Positions 25,264 to 34,736 of a stretch of 64,000 nt of DNA are shown here, piece after piece (within the stretch, counting starts at the first letter, position 1; every line of letters begins with the position of its first letter). The notes under the pieces are model-generated. The model was not told where the DNA came from. It was given only the letters and a program-made list of their open reading frames with translations, and searched no databases. The stretch is from NCBI RefSeq assembly GCF_001186365.1, contig NZ_LDTZ01000022.1, positions 62,001 through 126,000 on the forward strand. Direction: 5' to 3'. This DNA comes from Gordonia jacobaea. Lineage in GTDB: Bacteria; Actinomycetota; Actinomycetes; Mycobacteriales; Mycobacteriaceae. Made by a program: the position numbers and the translations under genes.

Positions 25264-26376
25264 TCAGCCCCTGCCGGTGATCTCTTCCGCGACGGCGTGC
25301 AGCGCGTCGAGGTCGGCGACCTCGAACGGCAGCGACGGAACGCCGACGATCGGGACCGTCGGGTGCGACGCGGTAAATCGTTGCAGGAGGTGCAGTTCGC
25401 GCTTGCCGGTGGCCGCGCGCGCGGCGTGCAGTCTCAGCACGCCCTCGGTGAGGTCGTCGGAGACTCGTTCCAGAGCGACGTGGGCAGCTTCTTCGGAGAT
25501 GCTCGTCAGGTTGGGGTGTGTGCGGTTGAGGATCAAGCCCGCCAGGGGCATCGACTCCTCGCTGAGACGGTCGACGAAGAACGCGGCCTCGCGCAGGGCG
25601 TCGGGTTCGGCCGCCGCGACCACCGCGAACCGGGTGCCGGGTTGTTTGAGCAGCTCGTAGGTGCGCAGTGCGCGCTCCTGGAAGCCGCCGAACATCGAAT
25701 CCAGCGATTGCACGAATGTCGCGACGTCGCGCAGCATGTCGCCGCCGATGATCGTCGACACACCTCGCATCGCGAGGCTCATCGCGCCGGTGACCATGCG
25801 CCCGACGCCGCGTCCGCCGCCGACGAGCACCTTCATCAGGCGTCCCGACAGGAACGACCCGAGGCGTTGCGGGGCGTCGAGGAAGTCGAGTGCATTGCGC
25901 GACGGTGGCGTGTCGACGACGATGAGGTCCCAGCGATCCTGCTCGAGCAGCTTGCCGAGCTTCTCCATCGCCATGTACTCCTGCGTGCCGGAGAACGACG
26001 ACGCGACGGTCTGATAGAAGGAGTTCTCCATGATCGCCGCCGCGCGCTCGGGCGTCGAATGTTCGAGCACCATGTCGTCGAAGGTGCGTCGCATGTCGAG
26101 CATCATCGCGTCGAGCGAACCGGAGCCGTCTGCGGTGACCGGTGAGACGGTGACCGGCTGAGGGTCGTTGGTCAGCTCGGTCATGCCGAGCGACTGCGCG
26201 AGGCGTCGAGCGGGGTCGATGGTGAGAACCGCGACGTTGCGGCCGTGCTTGGCGGCGTACACAGCCATCGCGGCGGCGGTGGTCGTCTTGCCGACACCGC
26301 CTGCGCCACAACAGATCACGACGCGGGTCTCCGGATCGGTGAGAACGGAGCCCATCTTGAGGTCGAGCGGCATCAC
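25264..26376 (-). CDS. ArsA/GET3-like ATPase, second of a tandem pair
   Basis: A 370-residue P-loop ATPase of the anion-transporting ArsA/MinD/GET3 class. The deviant Walker A is [18 protein letters not shown] (near residue 25), switch I lies in [16 protein letters not shown], switch II in [16 protein letters not shown], and a nucleotide-base motif (LILNRTH) follows. Its ATG overlaps the stop of the upstream paralogue by four bases, so the two are made together and probably work as a heterodimer. The pair matches (from memory) Rv3680 and Rv3679 of M. tuberculosis, reported to form such a complex. No arsenic genes are nearby. Confidence 0.9.
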   Translation of the reverse strand: MMPLDLKMGSVLTDPETRVVICCGAGGVGKTTTAAAMAVYAAKHGRNVAVLTIDPARRLAQSLGMTELTNDPQPVTVSPVTADGSGSLDAMMLDMRRTFDDMVLEHSTPERAAAIMENSFYQTVASSFSGTQEYMAMEKLGKLLEQDRWDLIVVDTPPSRNALDFLDAPQRLGSFLSGRLMKVLVGGGRGVGRMVTGAMSLAMRGVSTIIGGDMLRDVATFVQSLDSMFGGFQERALRTYELLKQPGTRFAVVAAAEPDALREAAFFVDRLSEESMPLAGLILNRTHPNLTSISEEAAHVALERVSDDLTEGVLRLHAARAATGKRELHLLQRFTASHPTVPIVGVPSLPFEVADLDALHAVAEEITGRG

Positions 26377-27416
26377 GCACCGGCTTTCTGCAGCAGGTTG
26401 GCCAATTCGTAGAGCGAGCCGAGGTCGATGCCCTCGTCGAGCAGCGGTAACTCGAGTGTCGGCACCTCGACCTCGTCGAGCTGAGCCTTGGCGACCTGCT
26501 GGGCCTGCAGGCGCGTCGCGTGCTCGATGCTCTCGGTGAGCAGACCCGCGAGGTCGGCCTCGGAGACCGGCATCTGCGCGTCGGCGAGACTCGACGCGAT
26601 CCTCGGGGCGTCGATGACTCCCTCGGCGATCGCGTCGATCTCATCGGCAGGGAGATAGACGGGACTGACCTTGTTGATGATGAGCGTGCCGACGTTGACG
26701 TCCTTGGACCGCAGGTCGTCGACGGCCTCGACGGTTTCCTGGATGGGCATCGCCTCGAGAAGTGTCACCAGGTGGACGACGGTCTCTTCGGAGTGCAGCA
26801 GCCGGGCGACGCCGTCGCTCTGATTGCGGATCGGTCCGGTCTTCGCCAGATCGGCCATCGCGGTGGTGACGTCGAGGAAGTTGCCGATCCGGCCGGTCGG
26901 CGGGGCGTCGACGACGACGGCGTCGTACACGCGGTTGCCCGCCTTGTCGGTGTGGATGATCCGCTCTTTGATCTTGCCGGTGAGCAGCACGTCACGGAGG
27001 CCGGGCGCGACCGTCGTGACGAAGTCGATTGCGCCGATGCGCTTCATCGCGCGCCCGGCGAATCCCAGGTTGTAGAACATGTCGAGGTATTCGAGCAGCG
27101 CGTGTTCGATGTCGATGGCGAGCGCCCACACCTCGCCGCCCCCCTCTGCGGTGGCGATGCGGGTGTCGTTCGGCGGGAGGGGCGGGATGTCGAAGAGCTG
27201 CGCGATTCCCTGACGTCCCTCGCACTCGACGAGAAGCACCCGTTTGCCGTCGGCTGCCAGCGCCAACGCCAGGGCTGCTGCGACGGTTGTCTTGCCGGTT
27301 CCGCCCTTGCCGGAGACAAAGTGCAGGCGCGCACGTGAAGCGCTGTCCGGCCAGGTGTTCTCGGCTTCGTCGGCGGTGCCTGGCAGTGTCTCCCCGTCGG
27401 CTGTTTTGTCGGCCAC
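26373..27416 (-). CDS. ArsA/GET3-like ATPase, first of a tandem pair
   Basis: A 347-residue P-loop ATPase paralogous to the next gene. After an acidic N-terminus of about 30 residues it has [20 protein letters not shown] (deviant Walker A with signature Lys), [16 protein letters not shown] (switch I) and [18 protein letters not shown] (switch II). It is the promoter-proximal member of the operon 27416 to 24444. The CECEGR-type switch I differs from the DPA form of its partner, so the two subunits are not equivalent. It is the counterpart of M. tuberculosis Rv3679 by position and motifs. Confidence 0.9.
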   Translation of the reverse strand: MADKTADGETLPGTADEAENTWPDSASRARLHFVSGKGGTGKTTVAAALALALAADGKRVLLVECEGRQGIAQLFDIPPLPPNDTRIATAEGGGEVWALAIDIEHALLEYLDMFYNLGFAGRAMKRIGAIDFVTTVAPGLRDVLLTGKIKERIIHTDKAGNRVYDAVVVDAPPTGRIGNFLDVTTAMADLAKTGPIRNQSDGVARLLHSEETVVHLVTLLEAMPIQETVEAVDDLRSKDVNVGTLIINKVSPVYLPADEIDAIAEGVIDAPRIASSLADAQMPVSEADLAGLLTESIEHATRLQAQQVAKAQLDEVEVPTLELPLLDEGIDLGSLYELANLLQKAGA

Positions 27417-27459
27417 AGGTTCACCTTAGATGCTGGGTGTCTCGGGATAGGGTGGGTCC

Positions 27460-27624
27460 ATGACTGAAGTGACCGCCTGGGAGTACGCGACGGTGCCGCT
27501 GCTGACGCACGCCACGAAACAGATCCTCGACACCTGGGGTGCCGACGGATGGGAACTGGTCAGCGTGCTGCCCGGTCCGACCGGCGAACAACACGTGGCA
27601 TATCTCAAGCGACCCAAGGGCTGA
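27460..27624 (+). CDS. DUF4177-like small protein (54 aa)
   Basis: A 54-residue gene found by reading the gap. The product starts MTEVTAWEYATVPLLTHATK, continues with ILDTWGADGWELVSVLPGP and ends YLKRPKG. The W-E-Y opening and the DGWELVSV core are typical of the DUF4177 family. It stops 10 bases before the RidA-like gene and probably shares its transcript, divergent from the ArsA-like operon. In M. tuberculosis a protein of this size lies at the same position (Rv3678A, from memory). Its function is unknown. Confidence 0.8.
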   Translation: MTEVTAWEYATVPLLTHATKQILDTWGADGWELVSVLPGPTGEQHVAYLKRPKG

Positions 27625-27634
27625 GGAGCGTTCC

Positions 27635-28111
27635 ATGAGCTGGAGTGAACGACTTCCGCAGATCGGCATCGTCCTGCCTCCCGCAGCCAAGCCGGTGGCC
27701 AATTACGTTCCGGCCGTGCGCATCGGGAACCTGGTCTACACGTCGGGGCAGTTGCCGTTCGTGTCGGGCAAACTCGAGTTCCGGGGGAAGGTCCATGAGG
27801 GTGCCGACGGCACCGTCACCCCGGAACAGGCGGTCAGTGCTGCCAGGCAGTGCACGCTCAACGCGTTGTCGGCGATCGACGCGCTCGTCGGCCTCGACGC
27901 GATCACGCGCATCGTGAAGGTGACCGGATACGTCGCCTCCGGTCCGGGTTTCTCCGGCCAGCCGCAGGTGCTCAACGGGGCGTCGGATCTGCTCGCCGAC
28001 ATCTTCGGCGAAGCCGGTGTCCACGCGCGTTCTGCCGTCGGCGTTGCCGAACTGCCGTTGGCGTCGCCCGTCGAGGTCGAGCTGATCGTCGAGGTCACGC
28101 CCGAGTCGTGA
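27635..28111 (+). CDS. RidA-family protein (enamine/imine deaminase-like)
   Basis: A 158-residue member of the RidA/YjgF/UK114 family, which forms trimers and hydrolyses reactive enamines and imines from PLP enzymes. GNLVYTSGQLPF (residues about 31-42) is the usual opening. The conserved arginine appears around HARSAVGVAELPL, and the C-terminal VEVELIVEV matches the family end. GAGGAG precedes the ATG. The protein is about 30 residues longer than the 125-aa core, as in the mycobacterial copy (Rv3678c). The next gene begins 14 bases later. Confidence 0.88.
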   Translation: MSWSERLPQIGIVLPPAAKPVANYVPAVRIGNLVYTSGQLPFVSGKLEFRGKVHEGADGTVTPEQAVSAARQCTLNALSAIDALVGLDAITRIVKVTGYVASGPGFSGQPQVLNGASDLLADIFGEAGVHARSAVGVAELPLASPVEVELIVEVTPES

Positions 28112-28124
28112 TACCCACCGACTG

Positions 28125-28889
28125 GTGAGTCTCGACGTTGTAGTCCTCTTCGTCGCGGCCGTCGCCGCGGGTTGGGTCGACGCCGTCGTCGGCGGTGGCG
28201 GGCTGATCATGATCCCGGCGTTGCTGATCACCAACCCCGGACTGGCGCCGGCGACGGCGCTCGGGACCAACAAGCTGATGGCGATTTTCGGGACGTCGTC
28301 GGCCGCGTGGCGCTACTCGCGTCGGGTACCGATGGACCTTCGACGCCTCGCCCCGGTCTTCGCCTGTGCGGTCGTCTTCTCCGCTCTGGGTGCGCTCGTC
28401 GCGGGTCTGCTGCCCGCCGACGTCTTCACCCCGATCGTGCTGGTCTTGCTGGTCGCCGTTGGTCTGTTCGTCGCTCTCAACCCGCGCTTCGGCTCCCACG
28501 AGATGACGGGAAAGTCGCGCCGGTCGATCATTCTCGGGCTGGCGATCTGCGGTGTCGTCATCGCGTTTTACGACGGCGTGCTCGGACCTGGCACCGGCAC
28601 GTTCCTGATCATCACGCTGACGGCGCTCGTCGGCACGAGCTTTCTGGAGAGTTCCGCGATGGCCAAGGTCATCAACACCGGAACCAACCTCGGCGCGCTC
28701 GCGGTGTTCGCGGCGCAGGGGAACGTGATGTGGCTGCTCGGCCTGGCACTGGCCATCGGAAACATCGCGGGCGCGCAATTGGGTTCGCACATGGCGCTCG
28801 GGCGGGGGAGCTCGTTCGTGCGGTGGGTGCTGCTCGCGGTCGTCGTCGTGATGGTCGCGAAGCTCGGCTTCGACATGTGGAGCAAGTAG
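28125..28889 (+). CDS. TauE/SafE (TSUP) family sulfite/anion exporter-like permease
   Basis: A 254-residue membrane permease with about eight helices and two related halves. The family pattern is clear: AGWVDAVVGGGGLIMIPALL near the start and ICGVVIAFYDGVLGPGTGTF at the start of the second half. Substrates in this family are usually sulfite, sulfonates or other small organosulfur anions; nothing nearby says which. The GTG start at 28125 has a poor ribosome site, and the gene is probably co-transcribed with the RidA gene. Confidence 0.88.
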   Translation: MSLDVVVLFVAAVAAGWVDAVVGGGGLIMIPALLITNPGLAPATALGTNKLMAIFGTSSAAWRYSRRVPMDLRRLAPVFACAVVFSALGALVAGLLPADVFTPIVLVLLVAVGLFVALNPRFGSHEMTGKSRRSIILGLAICGVVIAFYDGVLGPGTGTFLIITLTALVGTSFLESSAMAKVINTGTNLGALAVFAAQGNVMWLLGLALAIGNIAGAQLGSHMALGRGSSFVRWVLLAVVVVMVAKLGFDMWSK

Positions 28890-28958
28890 GGAGCAGCGGT
28901 CGGTCGTCGTGGGTGGGCGGCCACATGCGGCCGATGTGAGCCGCATTACGCTGTGTGC

Positions 28959-29858
28959 ATGACGAGTCCAGGCGATCGTGACGACCTCGCCACCACCGCA
29001 TCCGACGCCACCACCGCATCCGACGCCTCCGGCACGCCCGACGCCGAAACCGATTCGGGCGTATCGCATCCCGCGTACGGGGTGCTGCGTGAGGTGACGC
29101 CGTTCGCGTCGGTTCTGTTGTGCGAGAACCCCGGAATGATGGAGCTCGACGGCACCAACACGTGGGTGCTGCGTGCCCCGGGAAGTGACGAGTGCGTCGT
29201 CGTCGATCCCGGGCCACGCAAGCACAAGAAGCATGTCAAGCGCATCGCAGAGCAACCGGGGATCGCGCTGACGCTGATCACGCATCGGCACGGCGACCAC
29301 ACCGGAGCAATCACGGCGTTGCACAAGCACACCGGCGTGGCGACGCGGGCGCGGCTTGCCGAACACTCGCGTGGCGCAGCACCTCTCGCCGACCGCGAGG
29401 TCATCGAGATCGCCGGGCTGAAGATCACCGTGCTGCACACGCCGGGCCACACCGGCGATTCGGTGAGCTTTCTCGTCGAGTGGGAGGACCAGCGCGCGGT
29501 TCTCACCGGCGACACCATCCTCGGAAGTGGCACCACCGTGCTGGATCCCAGCGACGGCACGCTGCGCGATTACCTCAACTCGTTGAACCGGTTGATCGTC
29601 GAAGGTGAGGGCGCGGCACTTCTACCTGCGCACGGCCCCGACCATCCCGATCTCGGTCCCGTTGCGCGGTACTACAAGAAGCACCGTGAGGATCGGCTCG
29701 ACCAGATCGTCGCCGCACTCGACGACATGGGTGTCTCGGCGAAGAAGGCGAAGCCCATGAAGGTGGTCCGCAAGGTCTACGCCGACGTCGACAAGAAGCT
29801 CTGGCCTGCCGCACGTATGTCGGTCAAGGCGCAGTTGGAGTACTTGAAGGCGACGTAG
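28959..29858 (+). CDS. MBL-fold metallohydrolase (beta-lactamase 2-like)
   Basis: A 299-residue metallo-beta-lactamase fold protein. The dinuclear zinc motif is THRHGDHTGAI (H-x-H-x-D-H, near residue 110), with HTPGHTGDSV (His), LTGDTILG (bridging Asp) and LLPAHGPD (His). The last 50 residues are a helical, basic tail (KKAKPMKVVRKVY) as in the LACTB2/Rv3677c branch, which suggests RNA or other polyanion handling. The start is taken at ATG 28959; a GTG two codons upstream is possible. The N-terminus carries an 18-bp duplication (ATTASD twice) in a Thr/Ala/Asp-rich segment. Confidence 0.88.
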   Translation: MTSPGDRDDLATTASDATTASDASGTPDAETDSGVSHPAYGVLREVTPFASVLLCENPGMMELDGTNTWVLRAPGSDECVVVDPGPRKHKKHVKRIAEQPGIALTLITHRHGDHTGAITALHKHTGVATRARLAEHSRGAAPLADREVIEIAGLKITVLHTPGHTGDSVSFLVEWEDQRAVLTGDTILGSGTTVLDPSDGTLRDYLNSLNRLIVEGEGAALLPAHGPDHPDLGPVARYYKKHREDRLDQIVAALDDMGVSAKKAKPMKVVRKVYADVDKKLWPAARMSVKAQLEYLKAT

Positions 29859-29864
29859 GAAGAA

Positions 29865-30539
29865 CTAGCGCGCGCGGCGTGCGAGGCGCTCGGAGTCGGC
29901 GATCAGGACGCTCTTGCCCTCGAGGCGCAGCCAGCCGCGCTGTGCGAAGTCGGCGAGAGCCTTGTTCACGGTCTCGCGGGATGCGCCGACGAGCTGGGCG
30001 ATCTCTTCCTGGGTCAGGTCGTGGGTGACGCGCAGTGCGCCGCCCTCCTGGGTGCCGAAACGCTGTGCGAGCTGCAGGAGCTGCTTGGCAACGCGTCCGG
30101 GAACGTCGGTGAAGATCAGGTCGGCGAGGTTGTTGTTGGTGCGACGCAGGCGTCGGGCCAACACGCGGAGCAACTGCTCTGCGATCTCGGGGCGATCCTT
30201 GATCCAGGCGCGCAGCGCGTCGCGGTCCATCGACACTGCGCGGACCTCGGTGACCGTGGTGGCCGACGACGTGCGCGGGCCCGGGTCGAAGATGGAGAGC
30301 TCGCCGAACATGTCCGACGGTCCCATGATGGTCAGCAGGTTCTCGCGTCCGTCGGGTGAGCGTCGTCCGACCTTCACCTTGCCCGACAGGATGATGTAGA
30401 GGCGGTCTCCTGGCTCTCCCTCATGGAAGATCACGTGTCCACGCGGAAAATCCACGGGCTGTAGTTGCTTGGTCAGCGCCGCGACAGCGGAGGGCTCCAC
30501 ACCCTGGAAAATTCCCGCCCGCGCCAGTACTTCCTCCAC
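29865..30539 (-). CDS. crp: Cyclic-AMP receptor protein (Crp/Fnr family)
   Basis: A 224-residue global regulator, almost identical by eye to mycobacterial CRP (Rv3676). The cyclic-nucleotide pocket is [18 protein letters not shown] (near residues 78-95), the dimer helix is [20 protein letters not shown], and the recognition helix lies in [20 protein letters not shown]. It binds cAMP and controls TGTGA-type sites. It is a single gene, convergent with the MBL gene (6-base gap). The 237 bases upstream hold its promoter; I see half-sites such as GTGAACG but no convincing full CRP box. Confidence 0.96.
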   Translation of the reverse strand: MEEVLARAGIFQGVEPSAVAALTKQLQPVDFPRGHVIFHEGEPGDRLYIILSGKVKVGRRSPDGRENLLTIMGPSDMFGELSIFDPGPRTSSATTVTEVRAVSMDRDALRAWIKDRPEIAEQLLRVLARRLRRTNNNLADLIFTDVPGRVAKQLLQLAQRFGTQEGGALRVTHDLTQEEIAQLVGASRETVNKALADFAQRGWLRLEGKSVLIADSERLARRAR

Positions 30540-30776
30540 CTAAGGAACCTTTCTCATCGGCCGCGTGAACGACACACGCACTCAGCAACGCTACTCTCGC
30601 CCTGAAGCATATGTGTTGGATGGGTCACTAGCGCCACTTTGGGGCCGTGTTGCGCGTGCTGAATTGATGTTCCGGCGGGGCCGTGTGAATCGTGGAGATC
30701 GCCCTACGAGGGCGTGATCATCGGATGGTCGACGACGTCGACGTGGTTCGCCACATGTGTCGGACGAGGGTTGCGC

Positions 30777-30989
30777 TCAGCTCGCGCGACGCTCGCGCAG
30801 CTCGTCGAGCGCTGCCGGAAAACCGTCCCTGGCCAGCGTGTCCACATGTTGTGACTCGGCTGATTGCAGAAACTCCTCGACGTTGTCGCGGGAGACGCTG
30901 AGCCGGTCCGTGTGGTGCTGAACCTTCTCCATCGCGAGTGCGAAGAGCATCAACACAGCAGGGAAGAGCAGTGCGGCGAGTCCTTGCAT
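30777..30989 (-). CDS. Small membrane protein (about 70 aa)
   Basis: The product starts MQGLAALLFPAVLMLFALAM, one membrane helix, followed by a charged tail with ESQHVDTLARDGFPAALDEL and ending RERRAS. An in-frame ATG at 31025 would add 12 residues; neither start has a clear ribosome site. A short membrane-protein gene lies at this place, between crp and nth, in M. tuberculosis as well (Rv3675, from memory), which supports a real gene. Upstream extensions to 31958 overlap nth on the other strand and are shadows. The function is unknown. Confidence 0.6.
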   Translation of the reverse strand: MQGLAALLFPAVLMLFALAMEKVQHHTDRLSVSRDNVEEFLQSAESQHVDTLARDGFPAALDELRERRAS

Positions 30990-31088
30990 ACCGATCAGTA
31001 AACACCGACCGCCGACGAGGCTCATAACTGGAATCGTCGCCTTCACTGACTTGTTATCAAGCCGTCGCCACCGACCTGGTCGGAGTCG

Positions 31089-31865
31089 ATGGCTAACCTG
31101 AATCGTGTGAGTGCACGTAAGACGGCTGCGGGAGCCAGGACAGAAACCCATCTCGGACTGGTTCGCCGTGCACGCCGCATGAACCGTGAACTCAAGGTCG
31201 AGTTCCCGCATGTGTACTGCGAATTGGACTTCACCAACCCGCTCGAATTGTCGGTCGCGACCATCCTGTCGGCGCAGTGCACCGACGTCCGCGTGAACCA
31301 GGTGACGCCCGCGCTGTTCGCCAAATACCGCACCGCCGACGACTACGCGGGTGCTGATCGCACCGAACTCGAGGAGATGATCCGCTCGACCGGCTTCTAC
31401 CGGAACAAGGCCAACTCGATCATCGGGCTCGGGCAGGCACTCGTCGAACGTTTCGACTCCACGGTGCCCCACACCCTGAAAGAGCTGGTCAGCCTTCCCG
31501 GATTCGGCCGCAAGACCGCCAACGTCGTGCTCGGCAACGCCTTCGACATCCCTGGCATCACCGTCGACACCCACTTCTCGCGTCTCGTGCAGAGATGGGG
31601 GTGGACCACCGAAACCGATCCGGTCAAGATCGAGCACGCCGTCGGCGAGCTCTTCGAGCGCAAGGAATGGACCAACCTCTCGCATCGCGTGATCTTCCAC
31701 GGAAGGCGCGTGTGCCATGCGCGCAAGCCCGCGTGCGGCGTCTGTGTGCTCGCCAAGGACTGTCCGTCCGTCGGACTCGGTCCGATGGACAAAGCAGAGG
31801 CCGCGAAGCTTGTGAAGGGGCCGGAAACCGACCACATCCTCGAACTCGCAGGGATCTCCGCGTAG
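31089..31865 (+). CDS. nth: Endonuclease III (DNA glycosylase/AP lyase)
   Basis: A 258-residue base-excision-repair enzyme that removes oxidised pyrimidines and cuts abasic sites. The helix-hairpin-helix [13 protein letters not shown] holds the catalytic lysine, [13 protein letters not shown] the catalytic aspartate, and [17 protein letters not shown] the [4Fe-4S] cluster (C-x6-C-x2-C-x5-C). The start is either ATG 31089 or GTG 31107; TAACCT eight bases before 31107 could be a -10 box for a leaderless start there. It leads a tightly overlapping run of four genes (nth, thioredoxin-like, Nudix, MarP-like). Confidence 0.95.
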   Translation: MANLNRVSARKTAAGARTETHLGLVRRARRMNRELKVEFPHVYCELDFTNPLELSVATILSAQCTDVRVNQVTPALFAKYRTADDYAGADRTELEEMIRSTGFYRNKANSIIGLGQALVERFDSTVPHTLKELVSLPGFGRKTANVVLGNAFDIPGITVDTHFSRLVQRWGWTTETDPVKIEHAVGELFERKEWTNLSHRVIFHGRRVCHARKPACGVCVLAKDCPSVGLGPMDKAEAAKLVKGPETDHILELAGISA

Positions 31866-32611
31866 TGGGCACATCCGCGACGACATCGGGACCCGACGCC
31901 CCGACCCCGCACGACGACCCACCGCCGCAGCGTCGAGGCAACCGTTTTCCGTCCTCACTGCGCTGGACCCTGGTGTTCTTCGTCGTCATGGTCGCGTTGA
32001 TCGTCGCCATCTGGCCGCGCGATTCGGGATCGTCGAACAACCTCGGCAGCCCGACCGACAACTCAGGCGTCGCGGCGGTCCCCGACGCGAAGGTCGACGA
32101 CGCCACGCTCGCCAAGGCCCGTGCCGACGCCGCCGTCGAACCCTGCCCGAACAACGGCTTGCCCGAATCGAGTGGCGCAGTGCTCGCGGGGGTCGTCGCG
32201 CCGTGTCTGGCGACCGGGAGTGCTTACAACCTCGGCGCAGGAACCGCCGGAAAGCCCGTGCTCATCAATATGTGGGCGGTGTGGTGCCTGCCGTGTCGGC
32301 GCGAACTACCGGTACTCGCCGAGTACGCGCGGCGCGCGGGCGATCGGGTTACGGTGCTCACCGTGCATGCCGAACAGGGCGCGGGGAATCCGTTCGCGGT
32401 CTTGACGTTCCTGCGCGAGGTCGGCGTCCATCTCCCGACGGTCCTCGATGTCGACGGCAAGGTCGCGGCGGCACTTCGGGCACCGCGAGTCTTCCCATCG
32501 ACCATCCTGCTCCGACCCGACGGGACCATCGCCACAACACTTCCCAAGGAGTTCGGCAGCGTCGACGAGGTTGCCGACGCCGTGCGCGACGCCACCGGTG
32601 TCGCCACGTGA
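31865..32611 (+). CDS. Membrane-anchored thioredoxin-like protein (TlpA/ResA type)
   Basis: A 248-residue protein: cytoplasmic Pro/Arg-rich N-terminus, one membrane helix (RWTLVFFVVMVALIVAIW, about 36-53), then an extracytoplasmic thioredoxin fold with the redox motif WAVWCLPCRREL (C-x2-C near residue 142) and the cis-proline region APRVFPSTILL. Such proteins reduce or exchange disulfides of exported proteins or apocytochromes. The GTG start shares one base with the nth stop (TAGTG), so the two genes are co-translated. It is the counterpart of M. tuberculosis Rv3673c by position. Confidence 0.88.
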   Translation: MGTSATTSGPDAPTPHDDPPPQRRGNRFPSSLRWTLVFFVVMVALIVAIWPRDSGSSNNLGSPTDNSGVAAVPDAKVDDATLAKARADAAVEPCPNNGLPESSGAVLAGVVAPCLATGSAYNLGAGTAGKPVLINMWAVWCLPCRRELPVLAEYARRAGDRVTVLTVHAEQGAGNPFAVLTFLREVGVHLPTVLDVDGKVAAALRAPRVFPSTILLRPDGTIATTLPKEFGSVDEVADAVRDATGVAT

Positions 32612-33459
32612 CGCGCACCGATCAGCCGTCGCAGGAGCCGCACGTCGGGCAACTTGTCGACACAGCGAAGGTTCCTCCGTGGTTGCGGCAGCTCACCGGC
32701 AATGTCTCGGCCGTGACCGACAGCGTGCTCGATCGTGGTGGCGACCGCTCTCGCTGGGCGTCGATGCTGCGTCGCGACCGACGCGCGGCGTCGGTGCTGA
32801 TCCTGTTCTCCGGCTCGTGGGATGCCGACCCCGACTATCCGGGCGGGCTGCCCGCCGACGCGGAGGTGCTGCTCACCGAGCGCGCCCCGACGTTGCGGCA
32901 GCACAGCGGGCAGGTGGCTTTCCCCGGCGGCTCGTTCGATCCGGGCGACGACTATCCGGTCGGTACCGCACTGCGCGAAGCGACCGAGGAGACCGGACTC
33001 GAGGCGAGCAGTGTCGACGTCCTCGCGAATCTGCCGAGCTTTCCCGTGCCGGTGTCGAATTTCGAGGTGACCCCGGTTGTCGCGCACTGGCGTGAACCGG
33101 GGCCGGTCGACGTCGTCGACTCCGCGGAGACGTCGCGGGTTGTGCGGGTGAACCTGCGGGAGATGTTGGCAGCGCAGAACCGTTTTCAGGTGCAGCGGTC
33201 GGTGCTCGGTGCGCGCGCCTATCGCGGTCCAGCGTTCTTCGTCGACGGACTTCTGGTGTGGGGCTTCACCGGCGGGCTCATCGCGGCGATCAGCGACGCG
33301 TCGGGGTGGGACGTCCCGTGGAACCACGACGACGTCCGGCCGCTCGAAGAGGCGATAGCTCGGGCGGGATCGCCTCAGCTGAGCGGATTTCCGTCGCTGA
33401 GCCGCGCTGTCGACCACGGTGACGGTGATGCCGAGACGTCCGAGGATGCAGCTCGGTGA
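32608..33459 (+). CDS. Nudix hydrolase, CoA pyrophosphatase type
   Basis: A 283-residue Nudix protein. The NuCoA motif is complete (LLTERAPTLRQHSGQVAFPG), followed by the Nudix box GGSFDPGDDYPVGTALREATEETGLE; the first Glu of the box is an Asp, as in other CoA-type members. It should cleave CoA or its derivatives to 4'-phosphopantetheine and 3',5'-ADP. The GTG start overlaps the previous stop by four bases. About 40 extra residues at the C-terminus after GWDVPWNHDDVRPLE are acidic and low complexity. Confidence 0.88.
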   Translation: MTRTDQPSQEPHVGQLVDTAKVPPWLRQLTGNVSAVTDSVLDRGGDRSRWASMLRRDRRAASVLILFSGSWDADPDYPGGLPADAEVLLTERAPTLRQHSGQVAFPGGSFDPGDDYPVGTALREATEETGLEASSVDVLANLPSFPVPVSNFEVTPVVAHWREPGPVDVVDSAETSRVVRVNLREMLAAQNRFQVQRSVLGARAYRGPAFFVDGLLVWGFTGGLIAAISDASGWDVPWNHDDVRPLEEAIARAGSPQLSGFPSLSRAVDHGDGDAETSEDAAR

Positions 33460-34658
33460 GCGGGTCGACGTGGGTTGACGTGATCGTCATCGCGCTCGCA
33501 TTGCTGGCTGCGCTGAGTGGATGGCGACAGGGCGCGGTGGCGTCGGGGCTGGCGGTCGTCGGCGTGATACTCGGCGCGATTGCCGGCATTTTGATTGCGC
33601 CACATGTGCTTTCGCGGATCGATGATCGGAGTATGCGACTCGTAGTAGGGGTCGCGCTGCTGGTGGTGTTGGTCATCATCGGCGAGACGTCGGGCATGGT
33701 GCTCGGGCGCGCGGCCCGCGGCGGGATCAGGTCGACGGCGCTGCGGCACGTCGACAGCGTGATCGGGTTGATGCTGCAGGTGGTCGCGGTATTGGTCGCG
33801 GCCTGGTTGCTGGCGATTCCGCTCGGACGCGCGTCGTCGCCCGAGATCGCAAGCGCGGTACGCGGATCCACGATCCTGGGTGGCGTCGATTCATTCGCCC
33901 CGACGTGGCTGCGGGATTTCCCGACCCGCGAGCTCGGACCGATGCTCGACGATTCGGGTCTACCCCAGGTGATCGGCCCGTTCGTGCAGACTCCGGTCGC
34001 GAACGTCGGCCCGCCCGACACATCGCTCGAGGATTCCGCCGTGGTTTCGCGGGTGCGGCCGAGCGTCGTGAAGATCGAGGGTGTCGCCCCGAGCTGCCAG
34101 CAGGCGCTGGAGGGCAGCGGATTCGTCGTGTCGGCCGAGCGGGTCATGACCAACGCGCACGTCGTCGCGGGCACCCGCAGACTGACGGTGCAGACCGTTG
34201 GCGGCGACTCGCTTGCCGCGAAAGTGGTGCTCTTCGACAGCCGCAACGACATCGCGGTCCTCGACGTCCCCGGATTGCGCGTCAGCGCACTGCAATTCGA
34301 CGACTCGTCGGCGAAGCCGGGAGCCGACGCCATCGTGCTCGGCTACCCCGAGGCCGGGCCGTTCACGTCGACCGCGGTGCGCGTGCGCGAGACGATCAAC
34401 CTGTCGGGGCCGGACATCTATCGGACCGACCAGGTGCTGCGCGAGGTGTACACGGTGCGCGGCACCATCCGGCAGGGCAATTCCGGCGGACCGATGATCT
34501 CTCCGGACGGCGATGTGCTCGGCGTCGTCTTCGGTGCCGCCGAGGACACCGCCGACGACACCGGCTTCGTACTCACCGCCAAGCAGGTGAAGTCCGACCT
34601 CGACGCCTCCGAGCGCCGCACCGCCCGCGTGAGCACGGGCCAGTGCGTGCATTCCTGA
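33456..34658 (+). CDS. marP: MarP-like membrane serine protease
   Basis: A 400-residue protease with four N-terminal membrane helices (about residues 5-25, 30-50, 60-80, 100-122; CvpA-like) and a periplasmic chymotrypsin-like domain. The catalytic triad is visible: MTNAHVVAG (His), SRNDIAVLDV (Asp) and RQGNSGGPMIS (Ser). Two cysteines (SCQQAL near 210 and TGQC near the end) may form the redox disulfide known in MarP. In mycobacteria it protects against acid and oxidative stress and cleaves the hydrolase RipA. The GTG overlaps the Nudix stop by four bases. A large palindrome follows the stop. Confidence 0.92.
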   Translation: MSGSTWVDVIVIALALLAALSGWRQGAVASGLAVVGVILGAIAGILIAPHVLSRIDDRSMRLVVGVALLVVLVIIGETSGMVLGRAARGGIRSTALRHVDSVIGLMLQVVAVLVAAWLLAIPLGRASSPEIASAVRGSTILGGVDSFAPTWLRDFPTRELGPMLDDSGLPQVIGPFVQTPVANVGPPDTSLEDSAVVSRVRPSVVKIEGVAPSCQQALEGSGFVVSAERVMTNAHVVAGTRRLTVQTVGGDSLAAKVVLFDSRNDIAVLDVPGLRVSALQFDDSSAKPGADAIVLGYPEAGPFTSTAVRVRETINLSGPDIYRTDQVLREVYTVRGTIRQGNSGGPMISPDGDVLGVVFGAAEDTADDTGFVLTAKQVKSDLDASERRTARVSTGQCVHS

Positions 34659-34664
34659 CACACA

Positions 34665-34736
34665 CTCGACCGTAGGAAGCGCACAGTCGACGGGTTTTGC
34701 GGTCGAGCGTGCGCTCGAGAGCGTCGACTGTGCGCT
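34665..34736. repeat. Nested palindrome between convergent genes
   Basis: The outer arms AGCGCACAGTCGACG (34678-34692) and CGTCGACTGTGCGCT (34722-34736) are a perfect 15-bp inverted repeat. Inside lies TCGAGCG-TG-CGCTCGA (34703-34718). A third pairing is possible between CTCGACCG (34665-34672) and CGGTCGAG (34700-34707), so two folds compete. The right arm ends within the stop codon of the EphE-like gene. It is probably a bidirectional terminator. Confidence 0.7.

Noticed and set aside
30541..30776. CRP box in front of crp (GTGTTGGATGGGTCAC)
   Set aside because: The half-site spacing is two bases too long for the TGTGA-N6-TCACA consensus.
30990..31958. Long minus-strand extension of the small membrane protein opposite nth
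   Set aside because: It is the complement of the well-supported nth gene and lacks any family pattern.
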